A stretch of DNA of 64,000 nucleotides from Demequina sp. NBRC 110051 (lineage in GTDB: Bacteria > Actinomycetota > Actinomycetes > Actinomycetales > Demequinaceae), in assembly GCF_002090055.1 (NCBI RefSeq), contig NZ_BBRH01000015.1, positions 87,548 through 151,547 on the forward strand, given 5' to 3'. The notes under the pieces were generated by a model. It ran no database searches. It saw only the letters and a program-made list of their open reading frames with translations, and was not told the DNA's origin. Both the position numbers and the translations under genes were made by a program. Numbering within the stretch: position 1 is the stretch's first letter; every line of letters starts with the position of its first letter. Below are positions 8,762-17,914 of this stretch, piece by piece.

Positions 8762-10303
8762 CTAGTGCCCGGCGCCCAGGTTCCCCGACAGGCGCCCGTG
8801 CCGCGCCGCCGAGTCCTCATTGAGCCCCACGATCTCCACGGACTTGCCGCGCGCCTCGTACTTGGTGCGCACCGCGTCGAGCGTCGCGACGGTGGACGCG
8901 TCCCACACGTGCGCGCCGGACATGTCGATGACGATCCGCGAGGGGTCGCCCGAGTAGTCAAACTGGTACACGAGGTCGTTTGACGAGGCGAAGAACAGCT
9001 CGCCGCTCACGGCGTAGACCCGCTCATCGTCGTCGTCGGAGGCGTCGAGCCGCGTCACCGTCGTGAGGTGCGCCACGCGCCGGGCGAAGAGGACCATCGC
9101 CGTCACGACGCCCACCAGCACGCCGTACGCGAGGTTGTGCGTCCACACCGTCACGGCGACCGTGGCGATCATGACGAGCGTCTCGGAGCGCGGCATGCGA
9201 CGCAGGGTGGACGGGCGGATCGAGTGCCAGTCGAACGTCCCCACGGACACCATGATCATCACGGCGACGAGCGCGCCCATCGGCATGAGCGCCACCACGT
9301 CGCCCAGGCCCACCACGAGGATCAGCAGGAACACGCCCGCGAGGAACGTCGAGATCCGGGTGCGCGCGCCCGAGGCCTTCACGTTGATCATGGTCTGGCC
9401 AATCATCGCGCAGCCACCCATGCCGCCAAAGAAGCCGGTGATGATGTTCGCCGCGCCCTGGCCCCACGCCTCGCGGGTCTTGTTGGAGTGGGTGTCGGTG
9501 ACGTCGTCGACCAGCTTCGCGGTCATGAGCGACTCGAGCAGTCCCACGAGCGCCATGGCGAGCGCATACGGCGCGATGATCTGCAGCGTCTCGAACGTCA
9601 GCGGCACGTCCGGGAACAGCAGGGACGGCAGCGACTCGGGCAGCGCGCCCTCGTCACCGACGGTCGGCACGGAGATGCCCCCGATCACCGCGGCGGCGGT
9701 GAGCAGCACGATCGCGACGAGCGGCGCAGGCACCACAGAGGTCCACCGCGGCAGGAACACCATGATCGCGATGCCGATCGCCACCATCGGGTACACGGTC
9801 CACGGCACGTCGATGAGGTGCGGCAGCTGCGAGGTGAAGATCAGGATCGCGAGCGCGTTGACGAAGCCCACCATGACGGAACGAGGGATGAAGCGCATGA
9901 GCTTCGCCACACCGAGCAGGCCCAGCCCGACCTGAATGACACCGGCCAGAATCACCGTCGCAACCAGGTAATCCAGCCCGTGCGACTCCACCAGCGGCGC
10001 GATCACGAGCGCCACGGCACCGGTGGCGGCCGAGATCATCGCGGGGCGCCCGCCGAGGAACGCGATCGAGACGGCCATCGTGAAGGACGCGAAGAGCCCC
10101 ACGCGCGGGTCCACACCCGCGATGATCGAGAATGCGATCGCCTCGGGGATCAGCGCGAGCGCGACCACCAGTCCTGCGAGTACCTCCGTCTTGAGGCGCC
10201 GTGGCGAGCGCAGCGCCGCGCGCACGGAGTACGAGGCATCCGCCTCGGGCGCGCCGGTGACGGGCGCGGGCTCGGGCAGGCGGTCGGAGGGCAGGGCAGG
10301 CAC
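8762..10303 (-). CDS. SulP-family inorganic anion transporter with STAS domain
   Basis: The 513-residue protein has an N-terminal transport domain of 10 or more hydrophobic segments, beginning with [20 protein letters not shown] and containing [20 protein letters not shown], the conserved SulP segment. A cytoplasmic STAS domain follows (about residues 400-510, with [15 protein letters not shown] around the usual serine/threonine site). SulP proteins take up sulfate or bicarbonate, often with sodium. The open frame extends upstream to 10483, but the extension is low-complexity and crosses the MerR promoter. GTG 10303, with GAGGAC about 7 nt upstream, is the likely start. It is convergent with the nitroreductase gene. 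Confidence 0.9.
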   Translation of the reverse strand: MPALPSDRLPEPAPVTGAPEADASYSVRAALRSPRRLKTEVLAGLVVALALIPEAIAFSIIAGVDPRVGLFASFTMAVSIAFLGGRPAMISAATGAVALVIAPLVESHGLDYLVATVILAGVIQVGLGLLGVAKLMRFIPRSVMVGFVNALAILIFTSQLPHLIDVPWTVYPMVAIGIAIMVFLPRWTSVVPAPLVAIVLLTAAAVIGGISVPTVGDEGALPESLPSLLFPDVPLTFETLQIIAPYALAMALVGLLESLMTAKLVDDVTDTHSNKTREAWGQGAANIITGFFGGMGGCAMIGQTMINVKASGARTRISTFLAGVFLLILVVGLGDVVALMPMGALVAVMIMVSVGTFDWHSIRPSTLRRMPRSETLVMIATVAVTVWTHNLAYGVLVGVVTAMVLFARRVAHLTTVTRLDASDDDDERVYAVSGELFFASSNDLVYQFDYSGDPSRIVIDMSGAHVWDASTVATLDAVRTKYEARGKSVEIVGLNEDSAARHGRLSGNLGAGH

Positions 10304-10330
10304 AGGGGTGTCCTCACGTCGGGGATGGCG

Positions 10331-10347
10331 GGTGGCCGATGCTGTGG
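10331..10347 (+). repeat. Dispersed element, 15/17 variant
   Basis: GGTGGCCGATGCTGTGG differs from the 17-bp consensus at two positions. It lies in the divergent gap between the SulP and MerR genes. Confidence 0.6.
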
Positions 10348-10441
10348 CCGGCTTTCGGCACCGCCCCGCTTTCGGCGGGGCCGAGCCGCGCAGAACTCTA
10401 CCGCAACGTGAGGTTTTCGCCTCGGCTCCATGGGCACCCGG

Positions 10442-10447
10442 GATAAT
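10442..10447 (+). promoter_or_regulatory. -10 box of leaderless MerR-family gene
   Basis: GATAAT ends 6 nt before ATG 10454; there is no Shine-Dalgarno sequence. Confidence 0.6.
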
Positions 10448-10453
10448 GGGGCC

Positions 10454-10849
10454 ATGCCCGTCGACCCCGCTACCACCCACCACATCGGCGCCGTCGCCGA
10501 GCGCACCGGACTGTCACTGAGGTCCCTGCGCCACTGGGAAGAGGTGGGCCTCATCACCCCGTCCGCTCGCACCGACGGGGGCTTCCGGCTCTACACCGAG
10601 GACGACATCGACCGCATCCTGCTGGTGCGCCGCATGAAGCCGCTGGGCTACGCGCTCGAGGAGATGGGGGCGCTGCTCGAGCTGTCGGAGACCATCGCCG
10701 AGGGCGCCGACGCGGACGCGATCGCCCAACTCGACGCGCTGCTCGAGGACGCCCAGGCGCGTCGCGACAAGCTCGCCGAGCGGCTCGCGATGGCCGACGA
10801 GTTCATCGCGATCCTCGAGCGCCGTCGCACCACGGCAACGAGGGCCTGA
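10454..10849 (+). CDS. MerR-family transcriptional regulator
   Basis: The 131-residue protein starts with a MerR winged helix-turn-helix (HHIGAVAERTGLSLRSLRHWEEVGL, residues 9-33, then the RLYTEDDIDRI wing). A coiled-coil dimerisation helix follows (LDALLEDAQARRDKLAERLAM). It has no C-terminal cysteine cluster or effector domain, so a metal or drug ligand cannot be assigned. The divergent SulP transporter gene shares its 150-bp promoter region and is a candidate target. The stop abuts the convergent rimI stop (TGA at 10847-10849, TAG at 10850-10852). Confidence 0.92.
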   Translation: MPVDPATTHHIGAVAERTGLSLRSLRHWEEVGLITPSARTDGGFRLYTEDDIDRILLVRRMKPLGYALEEMGALLELSETIAEGADADAIAQLDALLEDAQARRDKLAERLAMADEFIAILERRRTTATRA

Positions 10850-11344
10850 CTAGGACGTGAGGCGCAGCCGCATCACGAGCGCGTCGAGCCCCTCGGGCTG
10901 GTAGTACCGGGGACGGACGCGCACATCCTCGAAGCCATAAGCGCGATAGAGCGCCAGCGCGGCGGCGTTCGTCGTGGCGACCTCGAGCCACGCGTCGGGC
11001 GCGCCCAGCCGGCGCGCCTCCGCCAGGAAGTCGTCCATCACCGCGCGCGCGATCCCTCGCCGGCGTGCCTCAGGCGCCACGGCGAGGTTCATGAGGTGGA
11101 AGGCGTCGCCCTCGAAGCCGTAGACCGCATAGCCCGCGAGCGCGCCGTCGAATTCGACCCCGCGCCAGCGCGAGAAGCCGTGCAGGAAGTCGTCGCGAAT
11201 CAGCGACGGCGACCAGGCGGAGCGCCCGAAGATCTCGCGCTCACGCTCGGCCACCCAGTCGAGATCGGCCTCGGTCAGGTCGCGCAGCACGATCCCCGAC
11301 GCCGCCGGCGGAATCGGCGAGCCGGATTCAGGCAGGGACGCCAT
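10850..11344 (-). CDS. rimI: Ribosomal protein S18-alanine N-acetyltransferase family (GNAT)
   Basis: The 164-residue GNAT protein has the acetyl-CoA loop RRRGIARAVM (motif A) and the C-terminal LEVATTNAAALALYRAYGFEDV block characteristic of RimI. RimI acetylates the N-terminal alanine of ribosomal protein S18 and is habitually encoded with tsaB/tsaD in actinobacteria. ATG 11344 is chosen because it overlaps the end of tsaB by 17 bp, giving translational coupling; the frame is open further upstream inside tsaB but without family similarity. Confidence 0.92.
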   Translation of the reverse strand: MASLPESGSPIPPAASGIVLRDLTEADLDWVAEREREIFGRSAWSPSLIRDDFLHGFSRWRGVEFDGALAGYAVYGFEGDAFHLMNLAVAPEARRRGIARAVMDDFLAEARRLGAPDAWLEVATTNAAALALYRAYGFEDVRVRPRYYQPEGLDALVMRLRLTS

Positions 11345-11939
11345 GCACGTCGGGGCGACGCAGATACATCGGCTCCACGGGGAAGTCCGTCTCGCCGGCG
11401 GCCTCACGCCTCACCGCCACGCGCGCGAGCCATGCCGGGTCCACGTCGCCGCCCTCGGCCGCGGAGAACACTTCGGGGTAGAGCAGCGCGCCGCGCCCCA
11501 CGACCGTGCCGACCGTCGCGACCGCGTCTGGCGCGGCCACGGCAGGACCCTCGACCCTCACTCCGTCGCGATAGGTGGCCCAATAGACCTCCTTGCGTCG
11601 CGCATCGGCCACCACGGTGACCTCGCCGCCGTGGGCGGCCGCGAGCGCGTCGAGCGAGCACACGCCCATGACCGGCACGCCCCAGGCGAATCCCAGGGTC
11701 CGCGCCGAGACGAGGCCCACACGCAGGCCCGTGAAGGGCGCCGGGCCCGTGCCCACCACGATGCGGGAGACGTCGGCGCCGGTGACGCCGGCATCGGCCA
11801 GCACGTGCTCGACAAAGCCCGAGAGCAACTCGGCGTGCCCGCGAGGGGCGAACTCGGCGCGCTCGGACAGCACCGTCTCGGCGGCGTCGTCGAGCAGCGC
11901 CACGGAGACGGACGCGGAGGTGTCGATGGCCAGAATCAT
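11328..11939 (-). CDS. tsaB: tRNA threonylcarbamoyladenosine biosynthesis protein TsaB
   Basis: TsaB is the ASKHA-fold partner of TsaD in t6A synthesis. The 203-residue protein begins MILAIDTSASVSVALLD and has the conserved GTGPAPFTGLRVGLVSARTL segment at about residues 62-81. It lies in the cluster alr-tsaE-tsaB-rimI, and tsaD is 3.3 kb away. TAGGCT, whose TAG is the tsaE stop codon, lies 7 nt before its ATG, so tsaB-rimI may have their own leaderless transcript in addition to operon read-through. Confidence 0.96.
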   Translation of the reverse strand: MILAIDTSASVSVALLDDAAETVLSERAEFAPRGHAELLSGFVEHVLADAGVTGADVSRIVVGTGPAPFTGLRVGLVSARTLGFAWGVPVMGVCSLDALAAAHGGEVTVVADARRKEVYWATYRDGVRVEGPAVAAPDAVATVGTVVGRGALLYPEVFSAAEGGDVDPAWLARVAVRREAAGETDFPVEPMYLRRPDVHGVPA

Positions 11940-11946
11940 GAGGTCA

Positions 11947-11952
11947 AGCCTA
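11947..11952 (-). promoter_or_regulatory. -10 box of tsaB, built on the tsaE stop codon
   Basis: TAGGCT on the minus strand ends 7 nt before ATG 11939. Bases 11950-11952 are the TAG stop of tsaE. Confidence 0.55.
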
Positions 11953-12447
11953 GTTCGCGGGCAGTTCGACGTCCGACCAGCGATAGCCGTGGGCGACGAT
12001 GCGCACCTCGCGCACGCCCACGTCCGGGTTCGCGAGGTCCACGTCGCCGCCGCGCTCGCGCGTGAGCGTGAGGTGCAGACGGTCGTCGGCGAGCTGCTCG
12101 GCCTTGTCTTCTCCCCACTCGACGACAGTGATGGAGTCCTCGAGGGTCGAGTCGAGGTCGAGGTCGTCGAGCTCGGCGAGCGAGCCCAGGCGGTAGGCGT
12201 CGACGTGAATCAGTCCCGGCCCGCCCACCTCGGACGGATGGGTACGCGCGATGATGAACGTGGGGCTCGCGACGGGCCCGCGCACGCCGATGGCCTCACC
12301 CAGGCCTTGCGTGAAGGTGGTCTTGCCCGCGCCAAGGTCTCCGCTGAGGATGAGCAGATCACCGGGGCGCAGCAAGGGTGCGACCACGTCTGCCGCGAAG
12401 GCGCGCATCGCGTCGGCATCGGGGATGGTGACGGTCGCGTCGATCAT
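11950..12447 (-). CDS. tsaE: tRNA threonylcarbamoyladenosine biosynthesis ATPase TsaE
   Basis: TsaE is the P-loop ATPase that resets the TsaBD complex in t6A formation. The 165-residue protein carries the Walker A motif SGDLGAGKTTFTQGL (about residues 35-49), SPTF, the DAYRLGS segment and the VVEWGEDK Walker-B-like region. Its ATG overlaps the alr stop by 4 bp (ATGA), indicating coupled translation within the glmS-acpS-alr-tsaE run. Confidence 0.97.
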   Translation of the reverse strand: MIDATVTIPDADAMRAFAADVVAPLLRPGDLLILSGDLGAGKTTFTQGLGEAIGVRGPVASPTFIIARTHPSEVGGPGLIHVDAYRLGSLAELDDLDLDSTLEDSITVVEWGEDKAEQLADDRLHLTLTRERGGDVDLANPDVGVREVRIVAHGYRWSDVELPAN

Positions 12448-13553
12448 GCGTCCTCCTTGGGCCTGAGTCCACCGAAGCGGCAGACGACCTCATAGTCGAT
12501 GGTGCCGATGGCATCGGCCCAGTCCGTGGCGCTGGGACCGCCGGGGCCGATGAGGGTCACGACGTCCCCCTCGCTCACCTCGGTGGCCGGCCCCAGGTCG
12601 ACGACGAACTGGTCCATGCACACGCGTCCGGCGATCGTGTAGCGGCGCCCGCGGATCTCCACCTCGGCGCGGCCTCCCGCGGCGCGGAACACGCCGTCGG
12701 CGTAGCCGGCGCTGATGAGGCCGAGGGTGGTCGCGTAGGGCGTGACGTACTCGTGGCCGTAACTCACGCCCTGGCCCGCGGGCACGTCCTTGACGAGCAC
12801 CACCCGCGAGCGCACCGACATGGCAGGGCGCAGGCCGAAGCCAACGCCCGCGGGATCGGAGATGGGCGGCAACCCGTACATCGCGATGCCGGGGCGCACC
12901 AGGTCGAAGTGGAGATCGGGTCGGGTCAACGTGCAGGCCGAATTGGCGAGGTGACGCACCTCGAGCTCGATGTCACGCTCCGCCACAGCGACCAGTGCCG
13001 CGCGGAAGTTCTCCGCCTGCAGGTCGATGGTCTCATGCCCAGGCTGGTCGGCCCACGCGAGGTGCGACCACATGCCGACCACGCGGACGTGCCCGGCCTC
13101 CTGGGCGGCGACGGCGGCATCGAGCAGCGCGGGGAGGTCGTGGAGCGTGACGCCCTCGCGCCCCAGCCCGGTGTCCACGCACACGTGGATGCGCGCAGGC
13201 TGGGTGAGGTCGCGCGCGGCGTCCACGATCGTCTCGAGCACCGCGAGGGAGGAGACGGACATGTCGACGTCGGCGGCGATGAGCGCACGGGCGGGCACCT
13301 CGGTGCCATACAGCCACGTGAACACCCGCTCGGTGTCGCCTGCGGCGCGCAGGGCGAGCGCCTCGCCCGGCTGCGCCACGCCCAGCCACGCGGCTCCCCC
13401 GGCGCGCGCGGCGACCGCCGCACCCACCAGGCCGTGACCATAGGCATCTGCCTTCACGACGGCCATGACCGCGGCGTCGCCGGCCATCGCGCGCAGCACG
13501 CCAACGTTGTGGGTGATCGCGGCGTGGTCGATGGTGATCTCGAGCGCGCTCAT
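12444..13553 (-). CDS. alr: Alanine racemase
   Basis: This PLP enzyme makes D-alanine for peptidoglycan. The 369-residue protein has the PLP lysine in VVKADAYGHG (about residue 34), a TIM-barrel domain, and the catalytic tyrosine in SYGHEYVTP (about residue 265) opening the C-terminal beta domain; GRVCMDQFVVDLG is also canonical. Its start overlaps the acpS stop by one base (TGATG), and its stop overlaps tsaE by 4 bp. glmS and alr in one operon link amino-sugar and D-alanine supply to cell-wall synthesis. Confidence 0.98.
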   Translation of the reverse strand: MSALEITIDHAAITHNVGVLRAMAGDAAVMAVVKADAYGHGLVGAAVAARAGGAAWLGVAQPGEALALRAAGDTERVFTWLYGTEVPARALIAADVDMSVSSLAVLETIVDAARDLTQPARIHVCVDTGLGREGVTLHDLPALLDAAVAAQEAGHVRVVGMWSHLAWADQPGHETIDLQAENFRAALVAVAERDIELEVRHLANSACTLTRPDLHFDLVRPGIAMYGLPPISDPAGVGFGLRPAMSVRSRVVLVKDVPAGQGVSYGHEYVTPYATTLGLISAGYADGVFRAAGGRAEVEIRGRRYTIAGRVCMDQFVVDLGPATEVSEGDVVTLIGPGGPSATDWADAIGTIDYEVVCRFGGLRPKEDA

Positions 13554-13909
13554 CAGGCTCCTTCGGCGACGACGACGGCGGAGGCGATCCCGGCGTCGTG
13601 GGACAGCGACACGTGCAGGTGGGTGATGCCCAGCTCGGCGGCGCGGGCAGCGACGGTACCGCGCATGGTCATCACGGGCCGGCCCGAGACCTCTCGCAGT
13701 ACCTCGGCGTCATGCCAGTGCAGCCCGGCGGGGGCGCCCAGCGCCTTCGCCAGCGCCTCCTTCGCGGCCCACCTGGCGGCGAGCGAGTGGGTGCCGAGCT
13801 CCCGCTCGCCCGAGGTGAAGATGCGCTCCGCGAACGACGGCGACTTCTCGAGCGTCGCCTCGAAGCGAGCGATCTCGACCACGTCGATGCCCACGCCCAG
13901 CACCGCCAT
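13553..13909 (-). CDS. acpS: Holo-[acyl-carrier-protein] synthase
   Basis: AcpS attaches 4'-phosphopantetheine from CoA to acyl carrier protein. The 118-residue protein has the metal-binding aspartate in [12 protein letters not shown] (residues 5-16) and the glutamate in [13 protein letters not shown], plus the C-terminal [16 protein letters not shown] strand. Its ATG shares one base with the glmS stop (TAATG), and its TGA shares one base with the alr ATG, so all three are coupled. Confidence 0.97.
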   Translation of the reverse strand: MAVLGVGIDVVEIARFEATLEKSPSFAERIFTSGERELGTHSLAARWAAKEALAKALGAPAGLHWHDAEVLREVSGRPVMTMRGTVAARAAELGITHLHVSLSHDAGIASAVVVAEGA

Positions 13910-15774
13910 TACTCAACCGTGACGGACTTCGCGAGGTTGCGCGGCTGGTCCACGTCGTAGCCCTTCGCGGACGCGAGTTCGTGAGCGAAGATCTGCAGCG
14001 GGATGACCGACAGCAGCGGCGTCATGAGCACGGGGGCGCTGGGCACGTAGAACGTGTGTGCGGCGTGCGAGGCGGCGACGGTGTCACCCTCCTCCGCGAT
14101 GACCAGCGTGCGGGCGCCGCGAGCACGGACCTCCTGCACATTGGACAGCACCTTGGCGTGCAGCGACTCGCGCCCGCGGGGGCTGGGCACCACGACGAAC
14201 ACGGGCTGGTCCTGCTCGACGAGCGCGATGGGGCCGTGCTTGAGCTCGCCGGCGGCGAAGCCCTCGGCGTGGATATACGCGAGCTCCTTGAGCTTGAGCG
14301 CGCCCTCGAGCGCCACGGGGAAACCCACGTGACGGCCGAGGAATAGCACCGTGCGCTCGTTCGCCATGGACCGGGCCACCTCGCGGATGGGCTCGGACGT
14401 GTCCAGCACGCGCTGGATCTTCGCGGGCATCGCGTCGAGGTCCGCCAGCAGCGCGTCGATCTCGTCGGGAAACTTGTTGCCGCGCAGCTCCGCGAGGTAG
14501 ATCCCCAGCAGGTAGCCCGCGGTGATCTGCGCGAGGAACGCCTTGGTGGAGGCCACCGCGATCTCGGGTCCGGCGCGGGTGTACAGCACCGCATCGGCCT
14601 CGCGCGCGATGGTGGAGCCTTGCGCGTTGACGATGCCGATGACGGTCGCGCCCTGCTGCTGCGCGTGACGCACGGCCATGATGGTGTCCATGGTCTCGCC
14701 CGACTGGCTCACGGCCACCACGAGGGTCTTCACCGACACGATGGGGTCGCGGTAGCGGAACTCGTGCGACAGCTCCACCTCGACGGGGATGCGGGTCCAG
14801 TGCTCGATCGCGTAGCGCGCCACCTGGCCCGCGTAGGACGCGGTGCCGCACGCGATCACGATGATCTTGTCGATGGACTTGAGGATGTACTCGTCGACCA
14901 TGCCCTCGTCGAGCTTGAGGCGGCCCTTCTCGTCGAGCCGGCCGCGCAGGGTGTCGGCGACGGCGGCAGGCTGGTCGTAGATCTCCTTCTCCATGAAGGT
15001 CGCGAAGCCGCCCTTTTCGGCCGCCGAGGCGTCCCAGTCCACGTGGTACGGCTCGCGCTCCACGACGGCGCCGCTCGCGTCGGTGACCACCACGGCATCG
15101 GGCGTGATCTCGACGACCTCGTCCTGGCCCAGCTCGAGCGCCGTACGGGTGTGTTCGATGAACGCGACCACGTCGGAGCCCAGGAAGTTCTCGCCCTCGC
15201 CCAGGCCCACCACGAGCGGGGAGTTACGCCGGGCGCCCACCACGACGTGAGGCTCGTGGGAGTCGACCGCGAGCAGCGTGAAGGCCCCCTCGAGCCGGCG
15301 TGCGGCCGCACGCATCGCATCGGCCAGACTCAGGCCGGACTCGACCAGCGAGCCCAGCAGGTGCCCCGCGACCTCGGTGTCCGTGTCGGACAGGAAGTCA
15401 ATGCCCTGAGCCGCGAGCTCGGCGCGCAGCTCGCCATGGTTTTCGATGATGCCGTTGTGGATGATCGCGATGCGACCACCCAGCGCGAGGTGGGGGTGGG
15501 CGTTGGCATCGGTGGGCGCGCCGTGGGTCGCCCAGCGGGTGTGCCCGATCGCGGCCGATCCCGTCGGTAGCGGGTTCTCCGCGAGCGCCTTGGCGAGCCG
15601 CTCGAGCTTGCCGGCCTTCTTCGCGGTGGCGACACGCTCGGCCTCGTCGGCGACCAGCGCGATGCCCGCCGAGTCGTAGCCGCGGTACTCGAGCCTCGCG
15701 AGGCCGCCCATCACCACGCCCTGCGGGCGGTCAGACGGCGCCCCCGCTCCTACGTATCCGACGATTCCGCACAT
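13909..15774 (-). CDS. glmS: Glutamine--fructose-6-phosphate aminotransferase (isomerizing)
   Basis: GlmS makes glucosamine-6-phosphate from fructose-6-phosphate and glutamine, the entry to UDP-GlcNAc and peptidoglycan; GlmM at 19.7-21.1 kb does the next step. The 621-residue protein starts with the catalytic cysteine (MCGIVGYVG), has the Ntn-type glutaminase domain (GHTRWATHG), then two SIS sugar-isomerase domains, and ends [13 protein letters not shown]. The frame is open to 16002, but the family start is ATG 15774, 7 nt after TAGACT (15782-15787), so it is probably leaderless. No glmS ribozyme is expected or seen. Confidence 0.98.
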   Translation of the reverse strand: MCGIVGYVGAGAPSDRPQGVVMGGLARLEYRGYDSAGIALVADEAERVATAKKAGKLERLAKALAENPLPTGSAAIGHTRWATHGAPTDANAHPHLALGGRIAIIHNGIIENHGELRAELAAQGIDFLSDTDTEVAGHLLGSLVESGLSLADAMRAAARRLEGAFTLLAVDSHEPHVVVGARRNSPLVVGLGEGENFLGSDVVAFIEHTRTALELGQDEVVEITPDAVVVTDASGAVVEREPYHVDWDASAAEKGGFATFMEKEIYDQPAAVADTLRGRLDEKGRLKLDEGMVDEYILKSIDKIIVIACGTASYAGQVARYAIEHWTRIPVEVELSHEFRYRDPIVSVKTLVVAVSQSGETMDTIMAVRHAQQQGATVIGIVNAQGSTIAREADAVLYTRAGPEIAVASTKAFLAQITAGYLLGIYLAELRGNKFPDEIDALLADLDAMPAKIQRVLDTSEPIREVARSMANERTVLFLGRHVGFPVALEGALKLKELAYIHAEGFAAGELKHGPIALVEQDQPVFVVVPSPRGRESLHAKVLSNVQEVRARGARTLVIAEEGDTVAASHAAHTFYVPSAPVLMTPLLSVIPLQIFAHELASAKGYDVDQPRNLAKSVTVE

Positions 15775-15781
15775 GCGCACG

Positions 15782-15787
15782 AGTCTA
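15782..15787 (-). promoter_or_regulatory. -10 box of leaderless glmS
   Basis: TAGACT on the minus strand ends 7 nt before ATG 15774. The divergent coaA -10 lies 41 bp away, so the two promoters are nearly back to back. Confidence 0.6.
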
Positions 15788-15828
15788 CGGCGGCAACCCG
15801 TGCGCTCCGCGCGGCGCGCACGATGCGG

Positions 15829-15834
15829 AACAAT
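15829..15834 (+). promoter_or_regulatory. -10 box of leaderless coaA
   Basis: AACAAT ends 7 nt before GTG 15842. An in-frame ATG at 15833 lies inside the hexamer and is therefore unlikely to be the start. Confidence 0.55.
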
Positions 15835-15841
15835 GGCTCCC

Positions 15842-16798
15842 GTGAGTCCCCGTACCGCCACGGTCCCCGACGGCCCGTTCACCACGTTCTCGCGCGACCA
15901 GTGGGCCGCGCTAGCCGACACCACCCCGCTACCGCTGACGCAGGACGACATCGGGCGCGTGCGAGGCCTGGGCGACCCGATCGACCTGGCAGAGGTCGAC
16001 AAGATCTACCGGCCGCTGTCCAGGCTGCTCGACCTGTACTCGGGCGCCATTGGCGGCCTGCACTCCGCGACGAGCGCGTTCCTGGGCGAGTCCACGGGGC
16101 GCACGCCGTACGTGATCGGCATCGCGGGGTCCGTCGCCGTCGGCAAGTCCACGACCGCGCGCGTGCTGCGCGAGCTCATGGCACGGTGGCCCCACTCGCC
16201 GCGCGTGGAACTCATCACCACCGACGGCTTCCTGCACCCCAACGCGGTGCTCGCCGAGCGCGGCCTGCTGCAGCGTAAGGGCTTCCCCGAGTCGTACGAC
16301 CGCCGCGCCCTGCGCCAGTTCATCGCGGACGTGAAGTCAGGCGTGGACGAGGTCAGCGCGCCGGTCTACTCGCACATCACCTATGACATCGTGCCCGGCG
16401 AGCGCGCCGTGGTGCGCCGCCCGGACATCCTCATCGTCGAGGGCCTCAACGTGCTCCAGCCAGCGAGCCCGCGCGACCTCGACGAGACCGCGCTCGCGGT
16501 GTCCGACTACTTCGACGTGTCGATCTACGTCGACGCCGAGCCCACCGACGTGCGCCGCTGGTACATCGACCGCTTCCTGTCGCTGCGCTCCACGGCGTTC
16601 TCGCGGCCGGACTCCTACTTCCTCAACTACGCGAGCCTCACCGACGAGGAGGCCGTCGAGAGGGCCGGCCACATCTGGGACTCGATCAACGCTCCCAACC
16701 TTGCGCGCAACATCGCGCCCACGCGCTCGCGCGCGACCATCATCCTGTCCAAGGGGGCTGACCACCAGGTTCAGTCCGTCCACATGCGCAAGCTCTAG
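15842..16798 (+). CDS. coaA: Type I pantothenate kinase
   Basis: CoaA phosphorylates pantothenate, the first and controlled step of coenzyme A synthesis. The 318-residue protein has the P-loop [17 protein letters not shown] (about residues 95-111), [26 protein letters not shown] and the C-terminal [18 protein letters not shown], all diagnostic of the prokaryotic type I enzyme. GTG 15842 is preferred because a -10 hexamer sits 7 nt upstream. The TAG stop (16796-16798) is part of the 6-bp target duplication of an inserted IS element, which therefore left the reading frame intact. Confidence 0.96.
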   Translation: MSPRTATVPDGPFTTFSRDQWAALADTTPLPLTQDDIGRVRGLGDPIDLAEVDKIYRPLSRLLDLYSGAIGGLHSATSAFLGESTGRTPYVIGIAGSVAVGKSTTARVLRELMARWPHSPRVELITTDGFLHPNAVLAERGLLQRKGFPESYDRRALRQFIADVKSGVDEVSAPVYSHITYDIVPGERAVVRRPDILIVEGLNVLQPASPRDLDETALAVSDYFDVSIYVDAEPTDVRRWYIDRFLSLRSTAFSRPDSYFLNYASLTDEEAVERAGHIWDSINAPNLARNIAPTRSRATIILSKGADHQVQSVHMRKL

Positions 16799-16799
16799 G
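16794..16799. repeat. Left target-site duplication TCTAGG
   Basis: Identical to 17894-17899. It includes the coaA stop codon TAG (16796-16798). Confidence 0.9.
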
Positions 16800-16834
16800 T
16801 GTACTCGGCCGTCACGTTGGTGACAGGCGGCTGG
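16800..16834 (+). repeat. Left terminal inverted repeat of the IS element
   Basis: Begins TGTACTCGGCCG and contains GTTGGTGACA then GGCTGG. It is one base shorter than the right repeat, and it also encodes the C-terminus of the transposase. Confidence 0.88.
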
Positions 16835-17786
16835 TGGGAGGTAGTCCTCCGAGTGCGGTGTGGCGTCGGTCAGTGTTGTAAAACTCGAGCCAGGGTGCAA
16901 GGGCTGCGGCGCGGTCGTCGTTGGTGAGGAAGACCTCGCGGTATGCCCATTCGGTGGCCAGGGTGCGGTTGTAGCGTTCGACTTTGCCGTTTTGCCAGGG
17001 GCAGTGGGGCTTGATGAACAGGTGCTTGGCGCCGAGACCTTCAATCACCTCACGAACATCGGCGGACTTGGCGTAGCTGAAGTGGTTGTCAGTGATGACC
17101 TCACGGATGTGGGTGATGCCGTGAGCGCAGAAGTAGGTCGCTGCGCGGGCCAAGAAGCCTGCACACGTGTCGCCTTTTTCGTCAGGCAGGATTTCGGAGT
17201 AGGCCAGCCTGGAGTGGTCGTCCACCAGTGAATGGACGTAGTCGTATCCGATGCGGGCGCGCTTCTTCGCGCCGGTCGATCCCATCTGGCGGCCGTGGGC
17301 CTTCCAGCCACCGCCATCAGGGATCTTGCCGATCTTCTTGACGTCCATGTGGACCAGACCGCCAGGATCATCACGTTCGTAGCGCACCGCGGTGATCTTG
17401 GAGGAGCGAATCACCTCGCCGGTAAGCGGGTCGCACTCACGCAGATAGGGGACGTGGTGGCGGCGCAGGATCCGTGACACGGTGCGTGGCGCGATGCCCA
17501 GTTCAGGCCCGATCCAGTCTTGGCCGCGGCGGCTGTCACGGCGGGCAGTCAGGACACGTTGCTCGACGTCTTCAGGGGTGCGGTGGCGGCACGAGCGCGG
17601 GCGTGAGGAACGATCCGCCAGTGCGGCAATGCCGTGTTCGTCGAAGCGTGCCAGCCAGCGATGAGCGCATTGACGAGACACTCATTGAGCTTTCGCGGCA
17701 TGAGCGACAGCCCACCCCTCGATGCGGACACGCTGCACGAGGAGCTGACGGCCACGCTCGTTCAAGCGCGCGTTACGGTGGGACAC
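16812..17786 (-). pseudogene. IS481-family transposase, interrupted by an in-frame stop
   Basis: Reading from GTG 17786 (GGAGG 5 nt upstream) gives the usual N-terminus MSHRNARLNERGRQLLVQRV...AHAAKAQ, then a TGA at 17682-17684, then directly VSRQCAHRWLARF in the same frame. A helix-turn-helix N-terminus, the rve integrase core (MDVKKIGKIPDG, DDHSRLAY, TDNHFSYA) and the NGKVERYNRTL segment follow. A glycine codon GGA changed to TGA would explain the stop. A GTG directly after it (17681) could restart a 289-residue protein lacking the first 35 residues. The C-terminus ends SRLSPT instead of an expected [11 protein letters not shown], consistent with a 1-bp loss in the left repeat. Confidence 0.85.
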
Positions 17787-17857
17787 GAGGACCTCCGGTC
17801 GGTAGGCGACTTAGACATCACCCACCGCATCCGGAGGTCCTCCTTTGCGTCAACTAC

Positions 17858-17893
17858 CCAGCCGGAGTGTCACCAACCTCCCGGCCGAGTACA
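17858..17893 (-). repeat. Right terminal inverted repeat of the IS element
   Basis: On the minus strand it begins TGTACTCGGCCG, contains GTTGGTGACA and ends GGCTGG. It differs from the left repeat by a 4-bp block and a short indel. Confidence 0.88.
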
Positions 17894-17899
17894 TCTAGG
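17894..17899. repeat. Right target-site duplication TCTAGG
   Basis: Identical to 16794-16799, directly abutting the IS right end. It overlaps the first two bases of the 17-bp element at 17898. Confidence 0.9.
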
Positions 17900-17914
17900 C
17901 GGCCGATGCCGTGG
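17898..17914 (+). repeat. 17-bp dispersed element, exact copy 3
   Basis: GGCGGCCGATGCCGTGG begins in the right IS target duplication. Before the IS inserted, this copy began on the last base of the coaA stop codon. Confidence 0.8.

Larger units (their letters stand above)
16794..17899. mobile_element. IS481-type insertion sequence with TCTAGG target duplication (degenerate)
   Basis: The element proper is 1,094 bp (16800-17893). It is bounded by imperfect terminal inverted repeats of 35-36 bp that start TGTACTCGGCCG and share GTTGGTGACA (16800-16834 and 17858-17893), and flanked on both sides by TCTAGG (16794-16799 and 17894-17899). This fits the NCTAGN target preference reported for IS481. 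It encodes one transposase on the minus strand, now interrupted. The left copy of the duplication contains the coaA stop codon; the right copy leads directly into a dispersed 17-bp element. Confidence 0.92.

Noticed and set aside
8059..8961. N-terminal extension of tsaD to a 647-residue protein
   Set aside because: The extra part is antisense to the RutE-like gene and low-complexity. The family start and a -10 box lie at 8058.
10304..10483. 60-residue N-terminal extension of the SulP protein
   Set aside because: It crosses the MerR promoter and has no similarity to SulP N-termini; GTG 10303 has a ribosome-binding site.
15775..16002. 76-residue extension of glmS
   Set aside because: GlmS needs cysteine at position 2 as nucleophile; only ATG 15774 gives this.
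16797..16799. CTAG at the IS ends as a 4-bp duplication only
   Set aside because: Extending the comparison shows six identical bases directly abutting matching TGTACTCGG ends on both sides, so the duplication is 6 bp.
17549..17755. 68-codon minus-strand frame beginning inside the transposase
   Set aside because: It is the +1 frame across the IS 5' end; the true transposase frame with family motifs is the one interrupted by TGA.
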